A DNA stretch of 25,276 bases from Pseudomonadota bacterium (GCA_023434095.1 JAEYTJ010000067.1:1-25276); one strand, 5' to 3'. Numbered from the stretch's first letter, positions 1 through 8,233 are shown. Notes: generated by a model from the letters alone, not told the origin. Made by a program: numbers and translations.

Positions 1-68
1 GTTAAACTCCTCAGCGCCGATGGTACTATGTCTCAAGACCTGGGAGAGTAGGTCGCTGCCAGGCCTGC
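1..68 (+). rRNA. rrf: 5S ribosomal RNA, 3' part (cut by window start)
   Basis: The first 68 bases match the 3' half of an alphaproteobacterial 5S rRNA as remembered: the conserved stretch CAGCGCCGATGGTACTA, then GGGAGAGTAGGTCGCTGCC and the closing AGGCCTGC. The 5' half lies outside the window. It is read on the + strand and is followed 36 bases later by a strong terminator, so this is the end of an rRNA operon. No tRNA-fMet follows the 5S here. The exact 3' end is estimated from the expected pairing with the missing 5' end. Confidence 0.93.
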
Positions 69-103
69 AAAGCACAGCAAACAAGCTTCATCACAGTCCA
101 AAC

Positions 104-141
104 AAAACCCCCGCCGTTGAGACATCAACAGCGGGGGTTTT
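104..141 (+). terminator. Rho-independent terminator of the rRNA operon
   Basis: This is an inverted repeat with a 17-position stem. Positions 104-120 pair with 125-141, with one C/A mismatch (115/130) and a GACA loop at 121-124. The lower stem is AAAACCCCCGC against GCGGGGGTTTT, so the T tract is part of the stem, as in bidirectional terminators. It follows the 5S rRNA directly. Confidence 0.93.
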
Positions 142-564
142 GCTTTGGCGGGCGGAAGGAAGACGGAGAGGGGGAGGGGGCAACCCGAAAAGGCCGGACG
201 GCAGGGAAAGCCGGTCGCTTCGCCCGTGCGTCGACCCGCCGATGCGCGCATGTACGCCGCAAACTCGACGTCTCCGCACGTTCCGGCACGGTCGACTCCC
301 GCGCCCGTGTGTTACGCCGCGCCGGTCGCCTGCGCCGGAGGGGCGACGGTGCTGCCTTGACCGATACCCCACAAGCCCGCCGTCACATCCGATCCCGACC
401 GGCGCCCGACTGAACTGAACGCCGGCGACGCCGCCACCGGCAGGATGGTGCCTGTCGTGATCTCCGGACACCGAGCCAATCACATCAGCCAGATGGGTCG
501 TATCAGCTGCGATGCTGCGTGAATGGGTTCGACAGCACTCGTTCCGACTAGTCTTTTCATCTTC
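142..564. other. Gene-free stretch between rRNA terminator and proC-like gene
   Basis: No coding region is supported here. Open frames cross it on both strands, but none has a convincing ribosome site or a recognisable product, and the one at 20-418 starts inside the 5S gene. The left part is purine-rich (about 150-180). The right part becomes less GC-rich near 540-564, leading into the palindromic operator. I saw no clear -35/-10 pair. Confidence 0.6.
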
Positions 565-580
565 ATTTGTTATAACAAAT
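565..580. promoter_or_regulatory. Palindromic operator, site 1 (perfect copy)
   Basis: ATTTGTTATAACAAAT is a perfect 16-bp palindrome. It ends 26 bases before the GTG start of the proC-like gene. The embedded TATAAC (571-576) could act as a -10 element, but no good -35 lies 17 bases upstream. It is the best of six related sites in the window and shows the two-fold symmetry expected for a dimeric GntR/FCD repressor. That the GntR protein at 7553-8233 binds it is inference. Confidence 0.65.
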
Positions 581-606
581 AGCATTTGGGAGCGACGGAG
601 GCTATC

Positions 607-1428
607 GTGACGGTTGAGGCTCTTCATGTCCTTCTCATCGGCTGCGGCAACATGGGTTCCGCGCTGGCCCGAGGGTGGCTGTCGGATTCGCGCCGCATCG
701 AGCTACAGGTCGTCGAGCCGGGCGAGACCCTGTGCCACCGGGTGGCGGCGCTGGGTGCGACCGCCTTCGCCGACACGGCGTCCGTGCCGGACGCGCCCGT
801 GCCCCATGCCGTCATTCTGGCGGTGAAGCCGCAGCAGATGGACCTCGTTCTGCCGACGGTGCGGCGCTTCGCCGACCGGGGCGCCCTCGTGCTTTCCGTC
901 GCGGCGGGCGTCGGGCTGGCGCGTATGGAAGCGTTGCTCGGCGGCCGCGCCTCGCTCATCCGCTGCATGCCCAACACCCCGGCCGCCGTCGGTGCCGGGA
1001 TGATGGTGTGCGTGGCGAATGAACATGTGACGGCCGACCAACGTGTTCTGGCGCAGCGCCTGCTCGCCGCAACGGGCCGGGTGCGCTTCGTCGAGGACGA
1101 GGGCCTGATGGACGCGGTAACCGCCGTTTCCGGCTCGGGGCCCGCCTATGTCTTCCATGTCATCGATTGCCTCGAACGGGCCGGGATAACCGAGGGACTG
1201 CCGGAGGATCTCGCCCGGGAACTGGCGGTGCAGACCGTCTATGGGGCGGGCCGGCTCGCCCGGGAGGGCGAAACCGATCCCGCCACGTTGCGGCAGCAGG
1301 TGACCAGCCCCAATGGCACAACGGCGGCGGCGCTGGCGGAGCTCATGGGGCCCGACGGCGTCGATCCGGTCATTGCCCGTGCGGTCCGGGCTGCCGGCCG
1401 CCGCTCGCGCGAACTCGGTGGCAGTTGA
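607..1428 (+). CDS. proC: ProC-like pyrroline-5-carboxylate reductase family protein
   Basis: Members reduce cyclic imines such as 1-pyrroline-5-carboxylate to proline with NAD(P)H in the cytosol. The 273-residue protein has the normal family length. The N-terminal Rossmann motif GCGNMG is at residues 12-17. The C-terminal dimerisation and substrate domain holds AVSGSGPAYVF and VTSPNGTTAAAL; most ProC proteins have SPGGTT. I chose GTG at 607 because CGGAGG (596-601) sits 5 bases upstream; the TTG at 586 lacks such a site. The perfect palindrome at 565-580 lies just upstream, which puts this gene in the putative regulon. It may therefore be a specialised imine reductase of the catabolic pathway and not the housekeeping proline enzyme. 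Family assignment is firm; substrate is uncertain. Confidence 0.88.
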   Translation: MTVEALHVLLIGCGNMGSALARGWLSDSRRIELQVVEPGETLCHRVAALGATAFADTASVPDAPVPHAVILAVKPQQMDLVLPTVRRFADRGALVLSVAAGVGLARMEALLGGRASLIRCMPNTPAAVGAGMMVCVANEHVTADQRVLAQRLLAATGRVRFVEDEGLMDAVTAVSGSGPAYVFHVIDCLERAGITEGLPEDLARELAVQTVYGAGRLAREGETDPATLRQQVTSPNGTTAAALAELMGPDGVDPVIARAVRAAGRRSRELGGS

Positions 1429-1547
1429 GCGCGGGCAAAGCCGCTTGACAGAGCGGCGCGAAAGGCGATGAAGGCAGCCAATGGCGGCCTCGCACCGTCC
1501 CGCTCGCCCGAAAACACCGTCCCCCTCCTTCCCCTTGGTCGCGCCGC

Positions 1548-2471
1548 ATGCTGACCCTCATCAACCGACTGGTGAGCCCTGCCAATCCGCAGGCGTTCTG
1601 GATCGGCATCGCCTTCATCGTCATCGGTAACTTCTTTTTCGCGCTCAACGACACGATGGGGAAGATCCTCGTCGGAACCTTCGCCGTCAGCCAGGTCCTG
1701 GCGATCCGCTCCATCGGCGCCTTTCTCGTGCTCGGGCCCATGCTGTGGGCGGGGCACGGGGCGGGGCGGATCGACCGGCCTTGGCTGCAGCTCGTGCGCG
1801 TCGGCGTGGCCACGGGGGATACTGCGCTCTTCTACGCGGCGGTCGCCTATCTCCCGCTCGCCGACGTCTTCACCTTCTACATGGCCGGACCGATCTACGT
1901 CGCCGCGATGTCCAGCTTCCTGCCGGACGGAAAGGTCGGCTGGCAACGCTGGCTCGCCATCCTCGCCGGCTTTGCCGGCGTGGTGATCGCGCTCGGTCCC
2001 TCGTTCGAGGCCTATTCACCCGGCATCCTCTACGCGCTGGCCGGCAGCTTCTGCTATGCGGGCGCGCTGATGATGAACAAGGTTCTGGTGAAGACCAGCG
2101 ACACCACACTGGCCACGCTGCAGACGCTCGGCGCGCTCATCGGAGGCGGCGTATTCGCCATCTTCCAGTGGACGACGCCGAAGCCCGTCGATCTCGCCCT
2201 GCTCCTGCTGCTCGGCGTCGTCGCCTGCCTCGCGCATCTGCTGATCAGCCGGTCGGTCAAGCTGACGCCGGTCAGCGTCCTGGCGCCGTTCCAATACTCG
2301 CTGCTGCTGTGGGGGATCGGCTTCGGCTTCCTGGTGTTCGGCGACAGGCCGAACGACCGGGTGCTGCTCGGCGCCGCCATCATCGCCGCGGCCGGCCTGT
2401 CGCTGCTCTACGGCGAATCACGCTCGCGGGGCCGGCTGCGCGAGGACGCGGTGATGAAGGACTTTCCCTGA
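1548..2471 (+). CDS. EamA/DMT-superfamily transporter
   Basis: This 307-residue integral membrane protein has about ten hydrophobic segments, starting with the helix FWIGIAFIVIGNFFFA near residue 18. The sequence falls into two similar halves, as in the drug/metabolite transporter superfamily (two EamA domains). Such proteins often export amino acids or metabolites, though some import; direction and substrate cannot be read from sequence. The ATG at 1548 has only a weak ribosome site but is needed to keep the first membrane helix. It lies 119 bases after the proC-like gene on the same strand and may share its operator-controlled promoter. The 3' end faces the convergent gene ending at 2489, with 17 bases between them. 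Confidence 0.85.
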   Translation: MLTLINRLVSPANPQAFWIGIAFIVIGNFFFALNDTMGKILVGTFAVSQVLAIRSIGAFLVLGPMLWAGHGAGRIDRPWLQLVRVGVATGDTALFYAAVAYLPLADVFTFYMAGPIYVAAMSSFLPDGKVGWQRWLAILAGFAGVVIALGPSFEAYSPGILYALAGSFCYAGALMMNKVLVKTSDTTLATLQTLGALIGGGVFAIFQWTTPKPVDLALLLLLGVVACLAHLLISRSVKLTPVSVLAPFQYSLLLWGIGFGFLVFGDRPNDRVLLGAAIIAAAGLSLLYGESRSRGRLREDAVMKDFP

Positions 2472-2488
2472 CCTCGGCGCCGGCGGCC

Positions 2489-3031
2489 TCACGCGCCCGC
2501 CGTGCGAGCCGCGAGATTGCGGAAGTACAGCACCTCGATCTCGCGCAGCACCGCCCTCGGCTCGTCCTCGTAACTCTCCGAGAAGGTGCCCTCGTCGCTC
2601 TCCACGGTGATGGCCCACCGGCCGCGATGCGGGTTGAGGGCGCAGGCCGGGAAGTTCATATGGTGGTGCCAGTGCACGCCCCTTGAATCGACCTCGCGCA
2701 GCCGGGCCAGCAGCGCGGAAGCGCCGACCTCCGCCGGATCGCCGGCCGTCGCCGCGTGCGCGTCGAGAATGTCGTCGCCGTGCAGCATCTTCACGAAGAC
2801 CTTGTCGACCTCCGGAAAGCCGTCCGACGGCGCGATATAGGCGACATGGTCGCCATCGTCCTCGACCACGATGGCGTAGAGGCCGTCATAGGGATTGAAG
2901 GCGCAGCCGGGCGAGAGGACGTGCGAATGCCATCGGACGCCGGCGGCAACGAAGCCCTCGACCAGCGGCAGGCAGTGTTCGAGCGCAATCACGCGATAGG
3001 TGATGTCGCCATGGGTCAGCGTCGCGGCCAT
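2489..3031 (-). CDS. Unknown small protein with two WHxH...PxC repeats (paralogue 1)
   Basis: I do not recognise a named family. The 180-residue protein consists of two copies of one unit. Copy 1 has WHSHVLSPGCAFNP (W34, H35, H37, C43) then G50 and a strand-like YAIVVE. Copy 2 has WHHHMNFPACALNP (W121, H122-H124, C130) then G137 and WAITVE. The repeated His and Cys residues could bind a metal or heme, but that is inference. There is no signal peptide or membrane helix, so it is probably cytosolic. ATG at 3031 is chosen over GTG at 3049 because AGGAGG (3039-3044) lies 7 bases upstream. It is the last gene of the four-gene minus-strand unit, 14 bases after the DgcA-like gene. A paralogue is encoded at 16466-16990. 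Confidence 0.85.
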   Translation of the reverse strand: MAATLTHGDITYRVIALEHCLPLVEGFVAAGVRWHSHVLSPGCAFNPYDGLYAIVVEDDGDHVAYIAPSDGFPEVDKVFVKMLHGDDILDAHAATAGDPAEVGASALLARLREVDSRGVHWHHHMNFPACALNPHRGRWAITVESDEGTFSESYEDEPRAVLREIEVLYFRNLAARTAGA

Positions 3032-3045
3032 CGGCTGGCCTCCTC

Positions 3046-5091
3046 TCACAAGGGGTGGGTCAGCCGCGCTGCATCCAGCATGGCGGCGTGGAGATTGCGC
3101 GAGGACCAGGCGTCGCCGACCTTGTAGAGGACGAAGCGGCCCTCGACATTGCGGACGACCGACTGCTCGCGCGCCTCGGCCAGCGCCCGCAGGTCCACTT
3201 CGCCAAGATTGCGCGAGAGCGGCTTCAGCGCGGTGTAGACGTCGTCATTGGGCAAAGTGCCGTTGTCGCCGATCACAAGATCGACCGGGATTTCGCGCCG
3301 CTTCTCGCTGTAGGTGTTCTCGACCGTCGCGATCAGCCTGTTGCCCTCGCGCCGCAGGGCGACAAGACGGGTGTCCGTCTCGATCGTCACGTCGCGCTTG
3401 TAGAGCTCGGTCATGTGGGCGCCGAGATTGGTGCCGCCGATTTCCCGGCCGAACTCCCGGTCCGGCGTGACGATGCGCACCTGCGCGCCCTTCGACGCGG
3501 CAAACTCGGCAGTCGAGGCGACCGAGGCCGTGCCGTTCTCATCCGCGATCAGCAGCGAGCCGGTCACCGCAACCTGCCCGGAAAGCACGTCCCAGGCGGA
3601 CACGGCGAGTTCCAGCCCTTCGAAACGGCCGAGATTCGGCAGGCCTCCGGTGGCGACGATCACCGCGTCCGGCGCCTCCGCCAGCACGTCCTCCGCCTCG
3701 GCGAAGGTGTTGAGGCGCACATCGACCTTGAGAATCTCCATCTGCCGCGCAAGCCAGGCGGTGATGCCGGAGATTTCGCGCCGCCAGGTCGCCTTGGCCG
3801 CCAGCAGCAGCTGGCCGCCAAGCTCGCTGGCCGCCTCGAACAGCACGACGTCATGGCCGCGCCGGGCGCTGACCCTCGCCGCCTCCATGCCGGCGGGGCC
3901 GCCGCCGACGACCACGACCTTCTTCTTCACCGCGGCAGGGCGCACGAACTGCGGAATCGTCGCCTCGCGCGAGGTGGCGACATTGTGGGCGCACAGGGCG
4001 TCGATGCCGCGAATGGCGCGGTCCACGCAATAGCCGACGCCAACGCAGGGGCGGATGTTCTCCTCGTCGCCCGCCCTCAGCTTGTTGGCGTAATGCGGGT
4101 CGGCGATGAAGGCGCGGGTCATGCCGACCATGTCGACCGCTCCGCTCTTAAGAGCGTGTTCGGCGGTCGCGGCGTCGGTCATGCGGGTGGCGTGGAAAAT
4201 CTTCACCTGCCCCTGCACCTCGTCGCGGATCGCCTTGGCGAGCGGCAGCCAAGCGGCGGTGGGCACCCACATGGTCGGCCAGATCCGGGCCTCCGACTTG
4301 TAGTCGGATGCCTGCCCGCCGACTACCGAGATGAAGTCGATGAGTCCGGAGCCGGCATAGGTCCTGGCGATGGTGAGGCAGTCGTCCTGCGTCAGGCCGC
4401 CCTTCAGCATCTCGTCGCCCGGCATGCGGATGCCGATCACGTAATCGTCGCCGAGTCGCCGCCGCACCGCTTCGAGGATTTCGAGGCCGAAGCGCATGCG
4501 GTTCTCCAGCGGGCCGCCATAGCCGTCGGTACGATGGTTCATCGCCGGCGACCAGAACTGCTCGATCAGCGTGCCGGCCTGGCAGGAGATTTCGACGCCA
4601 TCGACATCGCCCTCGCGCACCCGCGTCGCTGCCGCGACGTAGTTCTCGATGGTGCGCCTTATGTCGTGGTCTTCCATGGTCGCGGGAAAGGTGCCGTGGA
4701 TGATCTCGCGCAGCGGGGAGGGCGAGAAGGTCGGCAGCCAGTTGGTCAGGTCCCAGCGCTCCCGCCGCCCGCCATGAGTCAGCTGGACGGTGCAGTGCGC
4801 GCCATGCTCGTGGATCGCCGCCGCCATCCGGCGAAACTGCGGGATGACCTTGTCCACCGACCCGTTGATCTGGCCGTAATAGAACGAGTTCTCGGCGGAG
4901 ACAGCGGTCGCGCCGCCAAACTGCGTCAGGCCGATGCCGCCCTTCGCCTTCTCCGCCTGATAGGCAATGTAGCGGTCGGTGATGTCGCCGGCGAGGACAT
5001 AGCCGGGCTCGTGGCTGGTGGACAGAAAGCGGTTGCGGATCTGCAGGTTGCGGATCTGCAACGGCTGAAACAGCACGTCATAGGCGGCCAT
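3046..5091 (-). CDS. DgcA/StcD-like FMN/FAD amine demethylase or dehydrogenase
   Basis: This 681-residue flavoenzyme has the layout of trimethylamine dehydrogenase, dimethylglycine demethylase (DgcA) and N-methylproline demethylase (StcD). An FMN-binding old-yellow-enzyme barrel covers about residues 5-375, and an FAD/NAD(P)-binding region starts at KKKVVVVGGGPAGMEAAR (389-406). A cysteine motif at 349-367 (C-x5-C-x11-C) replaces the usual C-x2-C-x3-C-x11-C; as I recall DgcA shares this spacing. The barrel segment after EIS (170-174) reads CQAGT, where DgcA-type proteins have histidines, so the substrate may differ. Likely reaction: oxidation of a secondary or tertiary amine. ATG at 5091 has GGAG 6 bases upstream. 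It lies 84 bases after the FAD oxidoreductase gene and 14 bases before the His/Cys repeat gene. Confidence 0.85.
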   Translation of the reverse strand: MAAYDVLFQPLQIRNLQIRNRFLSTSHEPGYVLAGDITDRYIAYQAEKAKGGIGLTQFGGATAVSAENSFYYGQINGSVDKVIPQFRRMAAAIHEHGAHCTVQLTHGGRRERWDLTNWLPTFSPSPLREIIHGTFPATMEDHDIRRTIENYVAAATRVREGDVDGVEISCQAGTLIEQFWSPAMNHRTDGYGGPLENRMRFGLEILEAVRRRLGDDYVIGIRMPGDEMLKGGLTQDDCLTIARTYAGSGLIDFISVVGGQASDYKSEARIWPTMWVPTAAWLPLAKAIRDEVQGQVKIFHATRMTDAATAEHALKSGAVDMVGMTRAFIADPHYANKLRAGDEENIRPCVGVGYCVDRAIRGIDALCAHNVATSREATIPQFVRPAAVKKKVVVVGGGPAGMEAARVSARRGHDVVLFEAASELGGQLLLAAKATWRREISGITAWLARQMEILKVDVRLNTFAEAEDVLAEAPDAVIVATGGLPNLGRFEGLELAVSAWDVLSGQVAVTGSLLIADENGTASVASTAEFAASKGAQVRIVTPDREFGREIGGTNLGAHMTELYKRDVTIETDTRLVALRREGNRLIATVENTYSEKRREIPVDLVIGDNGTLPNDDVYTALKPLSRNLGEVDLRALAEAREQSVVRNVEGRFVLYKVGDAWSSRNLHAAMLDAARLTHPL

Positions 5092-5175
5092 GGTGCGCTC
5101 CGAGGGGCCGGTGTTCGAAAGCGCCGCGCCGTCCGCGCTCCCGGGCACGAGCGGCGTGGAGCGGGGAGGATAGCC

Positions 5176-6498
5176 TCAGCTCAGGCCAAGCCGGTCCTTG
5201 GCTTGGTAGAAGGGGAAGACGAGACGCGCGGCCCGCGTCTTCAGCGCCCAGAGCGGCACGTCCCGCCGCTGCTCGATCACCGATACCGGCACGTCGCCCA
5301 GCGGCCGCGTGCCGGCGGCGAACTCGCCGACCACCCGGCCGAGATTCTGCGCCAGATTGACGCCGCGGGTGGAAAAGCCGACCACCGCGAACACTTCCTT
5401 GCCGAGGCGCTGCACGTGCGGCAGGTAGGTGTCGGTGACGGCGCAATAGCCTTCCCAGTAATCCTCGAACTCGGCATCCGCCTCGGTCAGCTGCGGAAAC
5501 AGCTGGCGCATGCGGTTGCGCGCATGGGCGATGCCGTAGGCCTGCTTGTCGCCGAGGGCGAACACGGCGCCGCCGGAAATCAGCCGGCCGGCATCGTCGA
5601 GGCGGCCAAAGCCGCCGGATTTGCGCAGGTCCGTGAAGCACTCCCCGCCCGGCAGGATGGACGCGCGCAGTTCCGGCCGCAGCGGACGGGTGGCGGCGTG
5701 ATAGAGATAGATCGGCACCACGGAGCGCTGCACTTCCGGCAGGAACTCGCCGGTATAGGCATTGGTGGCGACGATGACGCGCCGCGCGCGTACGCGGCCG
5801 CCGCCGGCCGTGACGGTCACGCCCTCGGGACCCTCCTCGATGCCGTCGACCGGGCTGCGTTCGAAAATGCGCACGCCCTCCTGGGTCGCCGCGCGGCCGA
5901 GGCCGATGGTCAGCCCGTAGGGATTGACGGTGCCGCCGGTCGGATTGAACCAGCCGCCGATATAGCCGGCCGCGCCGAGGCGGGACGAGACGTCGCCCGG
6001 GGCAAGCCAGGTCACATCCGCGCCCCAGGATTTCCACTCGTCGAAGACCTTGCGGACCTTGGCGAGCGACACGTCCGAATGCGCCGGCTGCACCCACCCA
6101 TGCTGAACCGCGGAACAGTTGATCTGGTAGCTGTCGATCTGCCGGAACACCGCGTCGGCACCACCGAGCACCAGCTCGGACAGCGCCTGTCCCTTCGTCC
6201 GGCCGATCATCGCCTCGACGGCGGAGGGCGTGATCGGGCCTGGAAAGTGCGGCACGTTATAGCCGCCATTGCGCCCGGAGGCGCCGCTGCCGACGATGCC
6301 CGCCTCGATCAGGGCGACCTTCTGACCGGACTTGGCGGCGGCGAGGGCGGCATTGAGGCCGCAGAATCCGGCTCCGACCACGACGATGTCCGCACTCTCC
6401 TCACCCGTGAGGACGGGGTAGGAGATCACGGCCTCCTTCAGCGTCCGCTTCCACACGACGCCTTCGAGCTTGCTGTCGATCGGGCTGGCCAGCGACAT
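5176..6498 (-). CDS. FAD-dependent amine/amino acid oxidoreductase (DAO family, PuuB/OrdL-like)
   Basis: This 440-residue protein belongs to the D-amino-acid oxidase/glycine oxidase fold. The dinucleotide motif DIVVVGAGFCGLNAA (GAGFCG at 42-47) is followed by the acidic ribose-binding residue in LIEAG and the GASGRNGG motif (72-79) typical of PuuB/OrdL-type enzymes. A C-terminal FAD motif is seen in VVGFSTRGVNLAQNLGR. It probably oxidises an amine or amino acid to an imine, donating electrons to oxygen or a quinone. ATG at 6498 has no strong ribosome site; the frame stays open far upstream, but only through shadow sequence of the next gene. It lies 53 bases after the racemase-family gene. Substrate is unknown. 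Confidence 0.87.
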   Translation of the reverse strand: MSLASPIDSKLEGVVWKRTLKEAVISYPVLTGEESADIVVVGAGFCGLNAALAAAKSGQKVALIEAGIVGSGASGRNGGYNVPHFPGPITPSAVEAMIGRTKGQALSELVLGGADAVFRQIDSYQINCSAVQHGWVQPAHSDVSLAKVRKVFDEWKSWGADVTWLAPGDVSSRLGAAGYIGGWFNPTGGTVNPYGLTIGLGRAATQEGVRIFERSPVDGIEEGPEGVTVTAGGGRVRARRVIVATNAYTGEFLPEVQRSVVPIYLYHAATRPLRPELRASILPGGECFTDLRKSGGFGRLDDAGRLISGGAVFALGDKQAYGIAHARNRMRQLFPQLTEADAEFEDYWEGYCAVTDTYLPHVQRLGKEVFAVVGFSTRGVNLAQNLGRVVGEFAAGTRPLGDVPVSVIEQRRDVPLWALKTRAARLVFPFYQAKDRLGLS

Positions 6499-6551
6499 GG
6501 GACGATATCCGGATGGAGGTGGGCGTCGAGGAGATGCAGGCGTTGAAGGCG

Positions 6552-7340
6552 TCAGATCAGCGCCAGGCTGCGACGGGCATTGTCGAGCGCGTCGCGCGGC
6601 GGCGGGCGCAGCTGAAGCCGCGTGCTCTTCACCGTGCCCAGCTTCATCGCGATGTCGGTCATGGTTTCGAGGTATTTCAGCGCGACGGTCGAGGAATCCA
6701 CCACGGGAACACCGGTGCCGGGAATCTCGGTGTAGCCGGCCATGCGCAGCAGCGGTCCGTAATAGGCGCAGCCGATCAGGATCACGTCGGCGCCGTCGGC
6801 AATGCACCCCCGCGCCACGTCCTCGACGCGCGGAATGAAGGTGGCGTGCGGATCGGCAACGGCGCCCATCAGCAGTTCCGCATCCGATTCCGGCAGGATG
6901 GTGCGTACCGGGCGCACGATCGCGCGGTCGCGCAGGCCGTAGGCGAGCAGGTCGTTCTCGATGGCGACGGTGGTCTTCTGCGACACGGTGACGATGGCGA
7001 GCCGCTTGCCCATGGCCAGCGCCGCCAGCATGGACTGCTCGCTCACCGAGCCGACCGGCACCGAGAGAACCTCGCGGGCTTCCCACAGCGGGTCGTTCCA
7101 GCAGCCGAGGAAAACGCCGTCGAAGCCGTCCTCTTCCGCCTTCAGCGCCGCCTCGACGATGTGCACCGAATTGATGTGCTCGGCATAGGAGGAGCGCACG
7201 AAGTTGCCGCTCTTCGGCAGGAAGCGGAACTCCAGCTCGGTGCCGGCATTCAGCGCCGGGCGAACCGCAGCGTCCAGCCGTTCCCAGAGGGGGGACAGCG
7301 CGTCGTTGGAGGTGGTGGGGTGGATCCAGCAGAGTTTCAC
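6552..7340 (-). CDS. Asp/Glu/hydantoin racemase superfamily protein
   Basis: This 262-residue protein resembles the two-cysteine cofactor-free racemase superfamily (Asp/Glu racemase, hydantoin racemase, maleate isomerase, arylmalonate decarboxylase). The expected cysteines are C80 in GVFLGCWNDP and C191 in DVILIGCAYYGP, each after a hydrophobic strand. Both being present argues for racemisation or isomerisation and against the single-Cys decarboxylase type. I chose GTG at 7340, preceded by AAGGA about nine bases upstream, because KLCWIHPTT is the normal first strand; ATG at 7391 would add 17 unconserved residues. It is the first gene of the minus-strand unit, with an operator-like site at 7410-7425 upstream. 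A racemase beside two DAO-type flavoenzymes suggests conversion between enantiomers of the substrate. Confidence 0.82.
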   Translation of the reverse strand: MKLCWIHPTTSNDALSPLWERLDAAVRPALNAGTELEFRFLPKSGNFVRSSYAEHINSVHIVEAALKAEEDGFDGVFLGCWNDPLWEAREVLSVPVGSVSEQSMLAALAMGKRLAIVTVSQKTTVAIENDLLAYGLRDRAIVRPVRTILPESDAELLMGAVADPHATFIPRVEDVARGCIADGADVILIGCAYYGPLLRMAGYTEIPGTGVPVVDSSTVALKYLETMTDIAMKLGTVKSTRLQLRPPPRDALDNARRSLALI

Positions 7341-7409
7341 GAAACCACGTCCTTCATGTGGAGCGGAGGCGTAGCCGGCCGTCCTTGGCATTGACCGAGG
7401 TAAAGCGTA

Positions 7410-7425
7410 ATATGTTATAAAATTT
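7410..7425. promoter_or_regulatory. Operator-like site 2, between racemase operon and gntR gene
   Basis: ATATGTTATAAAATTT matches the perfect palindrome at 12 of 16 positions. Read on the minus strand it gives TATAACATATTAC, close to the half-site plus extension seen at sites 3 and 5. It lies 69 bases before the racemase-family start codon (minus strand) and 127 bases before the divergent gntR start. It could control the minus-strand unit and also autoregulate gntR. The surrounding AT-rich stretch (7400-7427) stands out from the GC-rich background. Confidence 0.5.
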
Positions 7426-7552
7426 TTGCAACAGCGAGCGCAGCCATCGGGGTCCGATGGCCCGGCTCATGCTTTGGGTACAGCGACAGTTATGAGTTTG
7501 GCGAGCTTGCGGCATATCATTACAACCGAGGAAACCGGCCAGGGACGCACCA

Positions 7553-8233
7553 ATGGTTGAGGCGCTTACGAATTTCTCTCCCTTCCAGCGCACCGAGACG
7601 CTCGGCGTGCGTGTGCGCGACCAGTTGCGGCATGCGATCATGGCCGGCCTGTTCAAGCCGGGAGAGAAACTGACCCTGCGCGCGGTCGCCGGCTCGCTCG
7701 GCGTCAGCCTGACGCCCGCCCGCGAGGCCCTGTTCAATCTGGCCGCCGAAGGCGTGCTCGAACTGGGAAGCAACGGTTCGATCTATATTCCCCGTCTCGA
7801 CGAGGACAATATCCACGAACTGGTGAAAATCCGTTGTTCCCTGGAAAGCCTCGCTGCCCGCGAGGCGACGCCCAACTTTACCCGTGACGACATCATAGCG
7901 ATAAGCGCCATCAACGATCGACTCATCGAGTCGAACCGCGAAAAGAACTATACGCTGCTGACGGAACTCAACTGGAGCTTTCATTTCACCATTTATGAAG
8001 CTGCCCGCATGCCGCTTCTGGTGAAGATGATCGAGAGCTGCTGGCTGCGCACGGGGTCCTATATCAAGTCGATCTACCCTGCCTTTTCCAATACGGACGA
8101 CGGCATCCTCAACCACATCGCCATCATCCGGGCCATCCGCGAAGGCAATCCGCAGGCCGTCGCGGAGGCCATCGCCCACGACATCGAATTCTCGTCGCAG
8201 GCCTTTCTCAACGCCGTGCGCGAAGAGGATTGA
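7553..8233 (+). CDS. GntR family transcriptional regulator, FCD (FadR) subfamily
   Basis: This 226-residue DNA-binding regulator has an N-terminal winged helix (about 16-80) with LGVSLTPAREALFNLAAEGVLE, the recognition region of GntR proteins. A helical FCD effector domain (about 88-220) follows. The FCD metal ligands appear to be N140, H144 (LNWSFHF), H188 (NHIAI) and H209 (AIAHDI), so an intact metal-bound carboxylate-sensing pocket is likely. ATG at 7553 has AGGGA upstream. It sits in the middle of the cluster, divergent from the racemase operon and upstream of the SDR operon. As the only regulator in the window it is the best candidate to bind the six palindromic sites. Effector and sign of control are unknown. 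Confidence 0.93.
   Translation: MVEALTNFSPFQRTETLGVRVRDQLRHAIMAGLFKPGEKLTLRAVAGSLGVSLTPAREALFNLAAEGVLELGSNGSIYIPRLDEDNIHELVKIRCSLESLAAREATPNFTRDDIIAISAINDRLIESNREKNYTLLTELNWSFHFTIYEAARMPLLVKMIESCWLRTGSYIKSIYPAFSNTDDGILNHIAIIRAIREGNPQAVAEAIAHDIEFSSQAFLNAVREED

Noticed and set aside
20..418. A 132-residue open frame at the left edge
   Set aside because: It begins within the 5S rRNA and runs through the terminator; the sequence is low-complexity Arg/Pro/Ser with no ribosome site.
1440..1457. A 6-bp hairpin (GCCGCT/AGCGGC) after the proC-like gene
   Set aside because: The stem is short and no T tract follows, so it is too weak to call a terminator; the DMT gene may be co-transcribed.
3055..6546. 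A 1163-residue open frame on the + strand opposite the flavoenzyme genes
   Set aside because: It is the antisense shadow of GC-rich genes on the minus strand. The product is rich in His, Arg, Ala and Asp and has no domain, whereas the minus strand encodes clear flavoprotein motifs.
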